Part shown: in pieces, positions 9,801 to 17,299 of the stretch
Numbering within the stretch: position 1 is the first letter of the stretch
Layout: the number at the start of each line of letters is the position of its first letter
NCBI GenBank assembly: GCA_902477755.1
Contig: CABSIK010000011.1
Coordinates: forward strand, 1-64,000
Length of the DNA stretch: 64,000 nucleotides
Source of the DNA: an uncultured Clostridia bacterium
Lineage (GTDB): Bacteria; Bacillota; Clostridia; Lachnospirales; Anaerotignaceae
Direction: 5' to 3'
The notes under the pieces: model-generated
The model's database searches: none
Seen by the model: only the letters and a program-made list of their open reading frames with translations
Told to the model about the DNA's origin: nothing
Translations under genes and position numbers: made by a program

Positions 9801-10822
9801 CTAAAAATTTCAGATTTCTTTTCCGGACAGCGTAAAGCCACAAATTTTTTCAGCCATCTTAAATCGGCTTGATGTGTTTCATAGGTTTTTACTTTTGCAT
9901 AAGAAATGTATTGCTCTCCTTGCAGAATATCAGCCAAAACAGCCCAGTCATAAATTGCTTTCAGCTTTTCCAATAATTCAAATTTTTCACCAAGAAGATT
10001 TTGTAACTCTACAGCTTTTTCTTCAAACTTATCACTAAAAGAAATAGATTTATATTCTGTATCATTCCAGGTATCTTCCTGGAAAATATCAGCTAATTTT
10101 ACAGAAGAACCAGCCATTAAAGACAATATTGCTGCCATTTGTGGATTGGTTTTCTTTTTGATTTCACATAATTGTAAAATTGCATCTGTCTTTTTCTTTT
10201 TCCCTAACAATTTATTCAACAAAACATCAGATAGTTCTTTTTCATCCGTGCAGTGTAATTCCAAATCGTAATTATCTGCCAAATACCCTACCAATTCATA
10301 AAATACTTTTTCGAAAGAGGATATCTCACCAATCGTCAGGTTTTCAAATAAAAAATGACCTCGATTTTTTATAATATGATGTAATGCCAGAAAAACAATT
10401 CTGACATCATATTTCTTTTGATTCTCCAATATAGATTTTCGCAAATGATAAATAGATGGAAACTCCTTATGAAATTCCTTATCTGTATATAAGCGATCTG
10501 CAAATAATGCATATGGAGCTTCTTCTGTTTTATCCTGCATGTACAAATTGCTTTCTCTTAAACGCCGAAAGAAAGCCGGATCTATACTTGAGATTTCCTT
10601 ATCAAAAAGGATTTCTAATAACTTCAAGCGCTCTTTTCTGCGTTCTGTGCGTCTACGACCAGCACGAAATGTCCTTCGTTCCTCAGCTGTATCGCTTTCT
10701 TCAAACAAACGAATCCCCCACATAGCATTTCCTCTATATTTTGGAATCGTATAATCCATGTTGGTTACAGCCCAACCAACAGAGTTCGTACCAATGTCCA
10801 GCCCTATATAATATGGCTTCAT
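6878..10822 (-). CDS. cas9: CRISPR-associated endonuclease Cas9 (type II-A)
   Basis: This RNA-guided DNA nuclease is 1314 aa when started at the ATG at 10822, which follows AGAGGGGGACTTTT; the upstream GTG at 10840 has no site. In this numbering RuvC residues are D9 (YIGLDIGTNS), E756 (FVEVTRG) and D975 (HHAKDAYLN); the HNH His is H839 (YDIDHIFPQS). An Arg-rich bridge helix follows RuvC-I (residues about 52-70). All catalytic residues are present and the length is typical of II-A, so it should be active with the tracrRNA at 10877. The PAM cannot be read from sequence. Its promoter must lie within or beside the divergent tracrRNA gene. Confidence 0.98.
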   Translation of the reverse strand: MKPYYIGLDIGTNSVGWAVTNMDYTIPKYRGNAMWGIRLFEESDTAEERRTFRAGRRRTERRKERLKLLEILFDKEISSIDPAFFRRLRESNLYMQDKTEEAPYALFADRLYTDKEFHKEFPSIYHLRKSILENQKKYDVRIVFLALHHIIKNRGHFLFENLTIGEISSFEKVFYELVGYLADNYDLELHCTDEKELSDVLLNKLLGKKKKTDAILQLCEIKKKTNPQMAAILSLMAGSSVKLADIFQEDTWNDTEYKSISFSDKFEEKAVELQNLLGEKFELLEKLKAIYDWAVLADILQGEQYISYAKVKTYETHQADLRWLKKFVALRCPEKKSEIFRKSKSGLNNYVAYAGKIKKNGKTGVLENRCTQEDFCGYLKKILPVSDDPEGQKMRERIENGTFMPKQITKDNGVIPMQIHRAELVAILKNAEAYLPFLQEKDEEGMTVSEKIIAIFDYRIPYYVGPLNQHSNKAWIVRQTGKIYPWNFHQKVDIEASAEAFIQNLTSKCTYLPQEDVLPKQSILYSRYMVLNELNNLKINGEKISVACKQDIFNTLFLTHKKVTRKMLADYFKAKGIQAETITGFDGDFKANMKSYLDLEPFELTLEEKEDVIAAITIFGDDRRLLQKRLTAKYGEKLDTDEIRSISRLKYTGWGALSKAFLANVESVDPESGEIFNIITALWETNDNLMMLLGSKYGFGKRLKEMTVSEESQSMREMVENLYVSPKIKRPIYQAMQIVQELVKIQGDAPKKIFVEVTRGPQEKKRTDSRRNKLLALYESCKKEAPELYEALQKTYTSDEDFRRDALYLYFTQMGKCMYTGDNIPLEQLFDRNVYDIDHIFPQSKVKDDSLDNRVLVKKEVNAKKDNIYPLPEDVRTKQMGFWHILLEKGLISKKKFERLTRPYPLTDEELSDFIQRQVVETGQSVKAVATLLRQIYERFGTEIVYVKAGQVSDFRHEYDMLKCREVNDFHHAKDAYLNIVVGNVYNEKFTHNRANFIKGLQTSKYSLNRMFQYNINNAWVADKDTSIGIVKKTMAKNNIRYTRYAFCQKGGLFDQNPLKKGKGQVSLKKGVRGDTEKYGAYNRPSSTFFALVEYEEKKGKAGRKLVPVDLYLLREYEEDPVAYMEKYAELKNPRIVIPCIKYGACLSFDGFRAHISKKGNGGQILGYKPGLQLILSYPQEKYIRMVAKCVAEHKENDINIKQENNLALYDVLCNKMVDTKFNIKFAALGEKMISKREMFYQLSSMKQCYVLLEVLKILHANVLLGDLTDIGEAKNTGAVTFGANLFGIKGISSIHLIHQSVTGLYEKEIDLLH

Positions 10823-10841
10823 AAAAGTCCCCCTCTTCACA

Positions 10842-10870
10842 TTGACAAATATAACAGTATCTGCTATGAT
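10842..10870 (+). promoter_or_regulatory. tracrRNA promoter
   Basis: TTGACA (10842-10847) and TATGAT (10865-10870) are separated by exactly 17 nt, a near-consensus sigma-70/SigA promoter. It points away from cas9, and its -35 is only 19 bp from the cas9 start codon, so tracrRNA and cas9 transcription must share this short region. Confidence 0.85.
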
Positions 10871-10876
10871 GTTATC

Positions 10877-10992
10877 AATCTCAGTACCTTATGAGATTAC
10901 ACTACGAGTTCAAATAAAGATTTATCCAAATCGTTGTGGAAACACAACATCACAGTGTGTGGTGCAAAAGGCTTGCTTTGCAAGTCTTTTTT
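10877..10992 (+). ncRNA. tracrRNA
   Basis: About 115 nt from the predicted start to the terminator. The anti-repeat (about 10883-10915) pairs with the crRNA repeat: ATTACACTAC and TCAAAT form lower and upper stems around the typical 2/4-nt bulge (GA against GAGT), as in other II-A pairs. Downstream are a GTTGTG-GAAA-CACAAC hairpin (10932-10947) and a final hairpin GGCTTGC-TTT-GCAAGTC followed by six Ts. Ends are predicted, not measured. Confidence 0.9.
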
Positions 10993-11249
10993 GTTTATAA
11001 TTTTACTATATCATTGTGTGAAAATGAAAACAATTCATATTTTCATAATACATCGTCTGCCTAATTAATTCTGTAATTTAATTATTTTCCTCTGCATATC
11101 ACCACACTAAATTCCATACCCCATTACAGCCCTTCGGCACCATTTGGGCACCACATCATTCATTTTTTTGAATATCATCCTATAACAATTTTTTCATACT
11201 TTTCTAAAATTTAGAAAAAAGTAATCATTCCATTGTTATTTCAAACATA
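10993..11249. other. AT-rich intergenic spacer without a supported gene
   Basis: The 257 bp between the tracrRNA terminator and the tRNA terminator contain no gene with a ribosome site. A 27-codon minus-strand open stretch ends at 11107 and is listed under rejected items. Confidence 0.5.
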
Positions 11250-11287
11250 AAAACCCCGCTGAAACACTTGTTTTCAGTGGGGTTTTT
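11250..11287 (-). terminator. Terminator of tRNA-Ser
   Basis: An 11-bp stem (CCCCGCTGAAA with TTTCAGTGGGG, one G-U pair) follows the 3' end of the tRNA on the minus strand and runs into a T tract. Confidence 0.85.
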
Positions 11288-11289
11288 AG

Positions 11290-11375
11290 CGGAAGCGGTG
11301 GGATTCGAACCCACGTGCCCTTGCGGACAACTTGATTTCGAGTCAAGCTCGTTACGACCACTTCGATACGCTTCC
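11290..11375 (-). tRNA. tRNA-Ser (CGA)
   Basis: The 86-nt minus-strand gene has acceptor GGAAGCG/CGCTTCC with discriminator G, a long variable arm typical of Ser, a TTCGAAT T-loop and anticodon stem CTTGA/TCAAG around loop CTCGAAA, giving anticodon CGA for UCG codons. CCA is not encoded. Confidence 0.95.
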
Positions 11376-11411
11376 ATTTATAAATATTCAATTATTTAGC
11401 ATTTTCAATAT

Positions 11412-11453
11412 GATTTCGAGTCAGCCTCGTTATGACCACTTCGGTACGTCTCC
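11412..11453 (-). pseudogene. 5' half of a tRNA-Ser, broken copy
   Basis: About 42 bp just upstream of the intact tRNA-Ser repeat its 5' half with changes: GGAGACGTACC, GAAGTGGTC-TAACGAG and the anticodon region GACTCGAAATCA. The sequence then turns AT-rich, with no variable arm, T arm or 3' acceptor. It cannot fold as a tRNA. It may be a decayed tandem copy or the scar of a recombination event in the tRNA gene. Confidence 0.75.
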
Positions 11454-11574
11454 AAAATAACCATTTTACAGAATCGCCTATATAGTATACCAGCCGGCAA
11501 TCAAAATTGCAATCTTTTTTCCATAAATCTACATTCTTTTCGCTCCAAATCGAACATTCTTTCCCCTTCGCCCC

Positions 11575-11603
11575 TTGACACTCCCATGGAATTTCTGTAA
11601 AGT
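11575..11603 (+). promoter_or_regulatory. Promoter of the topoisomerase IV pair
   Basis: TTGACA (11575-11580), 17 nt, TAAAGT (11598-11603), 63 bp before the parE start. Confidence 0.7.
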
Positions 11604-11665
11604 AGAGAAGATAAGCATATAAAAATAGGATTCTTTCCTATTATAATATAGAAACAGGTGAAACG

Positions 11666-13642
11666 ATGCAATCGAATCAAAATTCTAACTATAACAATGA
11701 AAGCATTACCTCATTGAAAGGTGCTGACCGTGTCCGTCTACGTCCCGGTGTTATTTTTGGATCTGATGGACTGGAAGGCTGCGAGCACGCAGTCTTTGAA
11801 ATCCTCTCAAACTCCATCGACGAAGCAAGAGAAGGCTTCGGCAGCAAAATCGAAGTAGTACGTTATAAGGACCAGTCTATTCTTGTAAAGGACTATGGAC
11901 GCGGCATTCCCGTTGATTACAATCCCAAAGAAGAACGGTATAACTGGGAACTGGTTTTCTGCGAACTTTACGCAGGCGGCAAATATCAGAACAATTCCGG
12001 TGAAAACTACGAATTCAGTTTGGGGCTGAATGGTCTGGGTACTTGTGCTACACAGTATGCCTCCGCTTACATGGACGCTACCATCTACCGTGATGGCATG
12101 CGTTATGATTTGCATTTCGAAAAAGGCGAAAACATCGGTGGTTTGGTAAAAGAACCCACACACAAACGTGTCACAGGCACACAAATCCGCTGGATGCCTG
12201 ACCGTGATGTATTCACAGACATTGCCATTCCCCTTTCCTATTTTCAGGACATTCTGCGCCGTCAGGCCATTGTTAATGCCGGTCTGACTTTTGAGCTTTT
12301 CGATGAAGAAAGCGGCGAAACCTTTACCTATTACTACGAAAACGGTATTCGGGACTATTTGGCGGAACTTGCCGGAAACACCTCTTTGACAGACGTTCAT
12401 TATCTTCAAACAGAAACCAGAGGTCGCGACCGTGAGGACAAACCAGAATATAAACTGAAATTTGAAGCGGCTTTCTGTTTCAACAATCAGATCAATCTAC
12501 TGGAGTACTACCACAACTCCAGTTTTCTGGAATACGGCGGCGCACCTGACAAAGCAGTGAAAAGTGCTTTTGTTTCCGCCATTGACAAATATCTGAAAAC
12601 AAACAATCTGTATAAAAAAGACGAGAAAAAGATCACATTCTCTGACATTGAAGACAGTTTGATTTTGGTCATCAACTCTTTTTCTACTATCACAAGTTAT
12701 GAAAATCAGACCAAAAAATCCATCACAAACAAATTCATCCAAGATGCCATGACGGATTTCTTCCGGGAACAGCTGGAAATCTATTTTATCGAAAATAAAA
12801 TGGATGCGGACAAAATTGCCAATCAGGTGCTGGCAAACAAACGCAGTCGAGAAACTGCAGAAAAAACCCGTGTTTCCATCCGCAAAAAGCTCACTGGCTC
12901 TTTGGACATGAACAATCGTGTGGAAAAATTCGTTAATTGCCGTACCAAAGATGTAAGCCGTCGAGAAATCTACATTGTGGAAGGTGACTCCGCTTTGGGT
13001 TCCTGTAAACAGGGACGTGATGCGGAATTTCAGGCAATTATCCCCATCCGCGGCAAGATTTTGAACTGTTTGAAAGCAGACTACAACAAGATTTTCAACA
13101 ACGATATCATTACTGACCTGCTGAAAGTACTGGGCTGCGGCGTGGAAATCAAATCCAAGCACAACACTGGTCTGAATTCTTTTGATATTAATCAGCTGCG
13201 CTGGAGCAAGATCATTCTCTGCACCGATGCGGACGTGGACGGATTCCAGATCCGCACCCTACTTTTGACTATGCTGTACCGTCTGGTACCCACACTCATT
13301 GAGGAAAAGAAGGTATACATTGCTGAATCCCCTCTTTATGAGATCGTCAACGGCAAAGATACTTACTTTGCATACTCTGATGCAGAAAAAGCAAACATTG
13401 TCAGCAAGCTGAAAGGCAAAGTTAAGATCAACCGTTCCAAAGGGTTAGGTGAAAACCAGCCGGAAATGATGTGGGAAACCACCATGAATCCCGAAACCAG
13501 ACGTTTGATTTTGGTAACACCTGACGATGTACAACATACACAGGAAATGTTTGAACTTCTGCTGGGTGAAAATCTGGCAGGACGAAAAGAATTTATTGCC
13601 GAAGAAGGCTACAAATATCTGGATTTAACAGATATCAGCTAA
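11666..13642 (+). CDS. parE: DNA topoisomerase IV subunit B (ParE-like)
   Basis: The 658-aa protein is a type IIA topoisomerase ATPase subunit. It has a GHKL ATPase domain at the N terminus (E-LSNSIDEA, KDYGRGIPVD, LNGLGT), a transducer domain, then TOPRIM with EGDSALGS, IRGKILN and the DADVDG metal site. The length is typical of ParE/short GyrB. With the following gene it forms the tetramer that decatenates or relaxes DNA. It is 16 bp from parC, one operon. A divergent gyrase pair cannot be excluded because no second pair is in view. Confidence 0.85.
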   Translation: MQSNQNSNYNNESITSLKGADRVRLRPGVIFGSDGLEGCEHAVFEILSNSIDEAREGFGSKIEVVRYKDQSILVKDYGRGIPVDYNPKEERYNWELVFCELYAGGKYQNNSGENYEFSLGLNGLGTCATQYASAYMDATIYRDGMRYDLHFEKGENIGGLVKEPTHKRVTGTQIRWMPDRDVFTDIAIPLSYFQDILRRQAIVNAGLTFELFDEESGETFTYYYENGIRDYLAELAGNTSLTDVHYLQTETRGRDREDKPEYKLKFEAAFCFNNQINLLEYYHNSSFLEYGGAPDKAVKSAFVSAIDKYLKTNNLYKKDEKKITFSDIEDSLILVINSFSTITSYENQTKKSITNKFIQDAMTDFFREQLEIYFIENKMDADKIANQVLANKRSRETAEKTRVSIRKKLTGSLDMNNRVEKFVNCRTKDVSRREIYIVEGDSALGSCKQGRDAEFQAIIPIRGKILNCLKADYNKIFNNDIITDLLKVLGCGVEIKSKHNTGLNSFDINQLRWSKIILCTDADVDGFQIRTLLLTMLYRLVPTLIEEKKVYIAESPLYEIVNGKDTYFAYSDAEKANIVSKLKGKVKINRSKGLGENQPEMMWETTMNPETRRLILVTPDDVQHTQEMFELLLGENLAGRKEFIAEEGYKYLDLTDIS

Positions 13643-13658
13643 GAAAGGTACGATTGTT

Positions 13659-15878
13659 ATGGCAAGAAAGAAAAAAACAGTCATTGAACGAAAAGATAAT
13701 TTCATACAGGAGCAGGCCATCACCCAGACACTGGAACAGAACTACATGCCCTATGCCATGAGTGTTATCGTTTCCCGTGCCATTCCGGAAATTGATGGAT
13801 TTAAGCCCTCCCACCGGAAGCTCCTTTACACCATGTATCACATGGGACTTTTACGGGGCGACCGCACAAAATCCACTAATGTGGTTGGTCAGACCATGAA
13901 ACTGAATCCCCATGGGGATGCTGCCATTTACGAAACATTGGTACGTCTCACAGAAGGCAACGGCGCGCTTCTGACCCCTTTTGTGGATTCCAAAGGGAAC
14001 TTCGGGAAACAGTATTCCCGTGACATGGCATACGCTGCTTCCCGTTATACAGAAGTCAAACTGGCACCCATTTGTCAGGAAGTTTTTGCGGACATCGACA
14101 AAAACACTGTAGAATTTGTAGATAACTACGACGGCTCCATGCAGGAACCCGTTTTGCTGCCTACTACATTTCCAAACATTCTGGCAAATCCAAACATCGG
14201 TATTGCCGTTGGGATGGCAAGCTCCATTTGCAGTTTTAACTTAGCAGAGCTTTGCGAAGCTACTGCCGCTTACATCAAAGACAATTCCATCGACCTTTGC
14301 GATGTGCTCCCTGCTCCTGATTTCTCCACAGGCGGACAACTGGTTTACAACCGCTCTGCTTTGGAGCAGATTTACCGGACAGGTCGCGGCAGTTTCAAAA
14401 TTCGGGCAAAATACCGTTACGACAAAGATGCCAACTGCATTGAGATTTACGAAATCCCCTACACCACCAATCTGGAAGTTATCATTGACAAAATCATCGC
14501 ATTGGTAAAGGGTGGAAAAATCCGTGACATTTCTGACATTCGTGACGAAACTGACTTAAATGGTCTGAAAATCACCATCGACATTAAAAAAGGCACCAAT
14601 CCAGATCTGCTCATGCACAAACTCTATGCTATGACACCTCTTTCCGATAGTTTCAGCTGCAACTTCAACGTACTGATTCAAGGAAAGCCCATGACATTGG
14701 GTGTCGGCGGTATTTTGCAGCACTGGACAGAATTCCGCATGGATTCTATCCGCAAACAGCTGGCTTTTGACATCCAGAAAAAACAGGAAAAATACCACCT
14801 CCTGCAAGGTCTGGCAGAAATTCTGCTGGATATTGACAAAGCAATTTCTATTATCCGTCATACAGAACTGGAATCCATGGTTGTGCCAAATTTGATGGAA
14901 GGCTTCTCCATTGACGAAGTACAGGCAGATTATATTGCGGAAATGAAGCTGCGAAACATCAATAAAGAGTATATCCTCAAACGCACACAGGAAATGGAAT
15001 CTCTGGAAAAAGAAATCGAAGATCTGAAAGCAACTTTGGAAAGCAACACCAAAATCAAAAATCTGATCTGCCGTCAGCTGAAAGCTGTTGCGAAGAAATA
15101 CGGCAAACCTCGTTTGACAGAAATCATTCAGGAAGAAGAAATTGTAACTCCCACCAAAGATGATTTCATTGAAGATTACGGGGTTCGACTGTTCCTGACA
15201 GAACAGAACTATTTCAAGAAAATCCCTCTGATCTCCCTGCGTTCAGCTGGTGAACAGAAAGTCAAAGAGGATGACTATATCATGCAGGAAATGGAAAGCA
15301 CCAACCGCGGAGAAATGCTGTTCTTCTCCAATCAATTCAACGTGTACAAAATGAAGCTCAGCGATATTCCAGACAGCAAAGCAAGTGCCATGGGGGAATA
15401 TCTCCAGAATCTGTTAGGCATGGATGCGGAAGAAAAAATCCTTTACATGACTGTTACACAGGATTACAACGGTTTCATGGTATTTTTCTTTGAAAACGGG
15501 AAAGGCGCAAAAGTACAGCTTTCTGCCTACGCTACCAAAGCCAACAGACGGAAGCTGGTCAATGCCTACTCTGCCCGTTCTCCGCTGGTATACATGGAAA
15601 AACTGGATGCAGACGCGGATTTCCTGCTCATGCGCAACCATGACAAAGCTACACTGCTCAACACGGAGCTGATTCCAGCAAACGCATCCAAAAGCGCATC
15701 TGGTGTACAGCTTTATACTCTCAAGAAAAACAGCAGCATTACAAAAGTCTGTCCTGCGGCAGAGTTCCAGACAGACAATCCTGAATACTACCGGACACGG
15801 AAAATTCCTACCACTGGGCACTTCATTCAGGAAAAAGACAAAACTTCCAATGATGTTCCCGGACAGATAGAATTATAA
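13659..15878 (+). CDS. parC: DNA topoisomerase IV subunit A (ParC-like)
   Basis: This 739-aa protein is the breakage-reunion partner of the preceding gene. The active-site Tyr lies in ASRYTEVKL (near residue 131), and the winged-helix region has NPHGDAAIYE. At the position of the fluoroquinolone-contact Ser of GyrA/ParC it has Ala88, with acidic E92 kept. A coiled-coil tower region lies around residues 390-470. The C-terminal beta-propeller region is short and degenerate compared with GyrA, supporting a ParC-type role. A hairpin terminator follows. Confidence 0.85.
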   Translation: MARKKKTVIERKDNFIQEQAITQTLEQNYMPYAMSVIVSRAIPEIDGFKPSHRKLLYTMYHMGLLRGDRTKSTNVVGQTMKLNPHGDAAIYETLVRLTEGNGALLTPFVDSKGNFGKQYSRDMAYAASRYTEVKLAPICQEVFADIDKNTVEFVDNYDGSMQEPVLLPTTFPNILANPNIGIAVGMASSICSFNLAELCEATAAYIKDNSIDLCDVLPAPDFSTGGQLVYNRSALEQIYRTGRGSFKIRAKYRYDKDANCIEIYEIPYTTNLEVIIDKIIALVKGGKIRDISDIRDETDLNGLKITIDIKKGTNPDLLMHKLYAMTPLSDSFSCNFNVLIQGKPMTLGVGGILQHWTEFRMDSIRKQLAFDIQKKQEKYHLLQGLAEILLDIDKAISIIRHTELESMVVPNLMEGFSIDEVQADYIAEMKLRNINKEYILKRTQEMESLEKEIEDLKATLESNTKIKNLICRQLKAVAKKYGKPRLTEIIQEEEIVTPTKDDFIEDYGVRLFLTEQNYFKKIPLISLRSAGEQKVKEDDYIMQEMESTNRGEMLFFSNQFNVYKMKLSDIPDSKASAMGEYLQNLLGMDAEEKILYMTVTQDYNGFMVFFFENGKGAKVQLSAYATKANRRKLVNAYSARSPLVYMEKLDADADFLLMRNHDKATLLNTELIPANASKSASGVQLYTLKKNSSITKVCPAAEFQTDNPEYYRTRKIPTTGHFIQEKDKTSNDVPGQIEL

Positions 15879-15890
15879 ATTGTTACAAAA

Positions 15891-15923
15891 AAAGGATTTC
15901 TTTCAGTGCAAGAAATCCTTTTT
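15891..15923 (+). terminator. Terminator after parC
   Basis: A 12-bp stem (AAAGGATTTCTT / AAGAAATCCTTT) leads into Ts, 13 bp after the stop codon. Confidence 0.85.
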
Positions 15924-15966
15924 CTTGTGAAATGTTCCACTTTTCTTTTACCAGTACTGCCTTTCA

Positions 15967-15996
15967 TTGACTTATCTTTCACAATGGTGTTATAAT
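15967..15996 (+). promoter_or_regulatory. Promoter of the alpha-oxoamine synthase gene
   Basis: TTGACT (15967-15972), 18 nt, TATAAT (15991-15996), 73 bp upstream of the start codon. Confidence 0.7.
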
Positions 15997-16068
15997 GCTT
16001 TTAGGGTTTTTTATTAAAATTTCATTTGAAAGCAAATCAGGGATTATTCACAGAAAGAAGGATGCAAC

Positions 16069-17181
16069 ATGTACAGAACCCTTTACAGCCCTCAGGGTGC
16101 TCACATCAATCTGGACGGCAGAGATATCATCAATATGGCCTCCAACAACTATCTGGGTCTGGCTAACGACCCCGATCTGGTAGCAGCAGCAAAGGAAGCC
16201 ATTGACAAATATGGTGTTGGTCCCAGTGCCAGCAGAAACATTGTCGGTAACTTCGCAGTTCACGACGAGCTGGAAGAAGCATTGGCAAAATTCAAAGGCG
16301 TGGAAGCTGTTCTGGTATTCAACAGCGGCGTAGCGGCTAACACAGGGGTTATTCCCGTTCTGGTTGGCAAAGGTGATACCATCTACAGTGACGAACTGAA
16401 CCACGGCAGCATCATCGACGGTTGCCGTCTGTCTCGTGCAAATGTAAAAGTATATCCTCACATGGATCTGGCAAAGCTGGAAGAAATGCTGAAAGAACCC
16501 ACAGAAGGCAAAAAACTGCTGGTTGCTGACGCAGTATTCAGCATGGACGGCGATCTGGCTCCCCTGCCTGAAATGGCAGCTCTGGCTGAAAAATACGGCG
16601 CAATGTTCATGGTTGACGATGCTCACGGTGACGGCGTTATGGGGCCTTACGGCAAAGGTACTGTTGAACATTTTAACCTGCGCGACAAAGTAACAGTAGA
16701 AACAGGTTCCCTGTCCAAAGCATTTGGTGCAGCTGGTGGTTTTGTAGCAGGTACAAAAGAATTTATCGAAGAACTGCGTCCCAAAGCTCGCAGCTTTATC
16801 TTCACCGCTTCTCCTCTGGCTCCCTGCCTGACAGCAGCAGCACTGGCTGCCATCAACAAAATTGCTGATGACGACACACTGGTAAAACGTCTGTGGGAAA
16901 ACAGAGAATATTTCGCAAAACGTATGGAAGAAGCAGGTCTGAACACAGGCTCTACGGTAACACCTGTTATCCCCGTTATCGTTGGCGATGCGGAAAAAGC
17001 AGAAGAACTGAGTGCTCGTCTGTATGAAAAAGGTGTTTATGCACAGGCAATCAAATTCCCTGTTGTACCCAGAGGTACCGCTCGTCTGCGTGTCATGATT
17101 TCCGCAGCTCACACCAGAGAAGACCTGGAAAAAGCTGCTGATGCCATCATTGAAATCACAAAAGAAATGGGCATCATCTGA
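16069..17181 (+). CDS. PLP-dependent alpha-oxoamine synthase (Kbl/BioF-like)
   Basis: The 370-aa enzyme belongs to the group of glycine C-acetyltransferase (Kbl) and 8-amino-7-oxononanoate synthase (BioF): NNYLGL near the N terminus, GVGPSASRNIVG, DELNHGSIIDG, VDDAHGDGVMG and the PLP lysine in TGSLSKAFGAAGG. It joins an acyl-CoA to an amino acid with loss of CO2. It is about 25 residues shorter at the N terminus than E. coli Kbl; no earlier start codon exists in frame before a stop at 16027. No biotin or threonine dehydrogenase gene is adjacent, so the substrate is open. AGAAGGATGCAAC precedes the ATG. Confidence 0.8.
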   Translation: MYRTLYSPQGAHINLDGRDIINMASNNYLGLANDPDLVAAAKEAIDKYGVGPSASRNIVGNFAVHDELEEALAKFKGVEAVLVFNSGVAANTGVIPVLVGKGDTIYSDELNHGSIIDGCRLSRANVKVYPHMDLAKLEEMLKEPTEGKKLLVADAVFSMDGDLAPLPEMAALAEKYGAMFMVDDAHGDGVMGPYGKGTVEHFNLRDKVTVETGSLSKAFGAAGGFVAGTKEFIEELRPKARSFIFTASPLAPCLTAAALAAINKIADDDTLVKRLWENREYFAKRMEEAGLNTGSTVTPVIPVIVGDAEKAEELSARLYEKGVYAQAIKFPVVPRGTARLRVMISAAHTREDLEKAADAIIEITKEMGII

Positions 17182-17194
17182 TTTTGATACTGCG

Positions 17195-17216
17195 CCCCAC
17201 TGCATTTGCAGTGGGG
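17195..17216 (+). terminator. Terminator after the alpha-oxoamine synthase gene
   Basis: A perfect 10-bp stem (CCCCACTGCA / TGCAGTGGGG) with a TT loop is followed by TTTTTC and TTTTTT. Confidence 0.9.
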
Positions 17217-17238
17217 TTTTTCTTTTTTACACTATACA

Positions 17239-17281
17239 AAAAAGCCCCATAGGACTTGTAAAAGTCCATGGAGCTTTTTTT
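17239..17281 (-). terminator. Terminator after the ykvI-like gene
   Basis: AAAAAGCCCCAT-GGACTT pairs with AAGTCC-ATGGAGCTTTTTT; on the minus strand it lies 19 bp beyond the transporter stop codon. Confidence 0.75.
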
Positions 17282-17299
17282 ACTTAAAAAGTATATAGC

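Noticed and set aside
11107..11190. 27-codon minus-strand stretch ending DVVPKWCRRAVMGYGI, resembling some integrase C termini
   Set aside because: Too short to support a gene or pseudogene call; preceded by a stop and with no start. A homology search of the last 20 codons would decide.
16048..17205. 385-codon open frame opposite the alpha-oxoamine synthase gene
   Set aside because: Shadow frame rich in Cys and Phe, covering exactly a gene with clear catalytic motifs.
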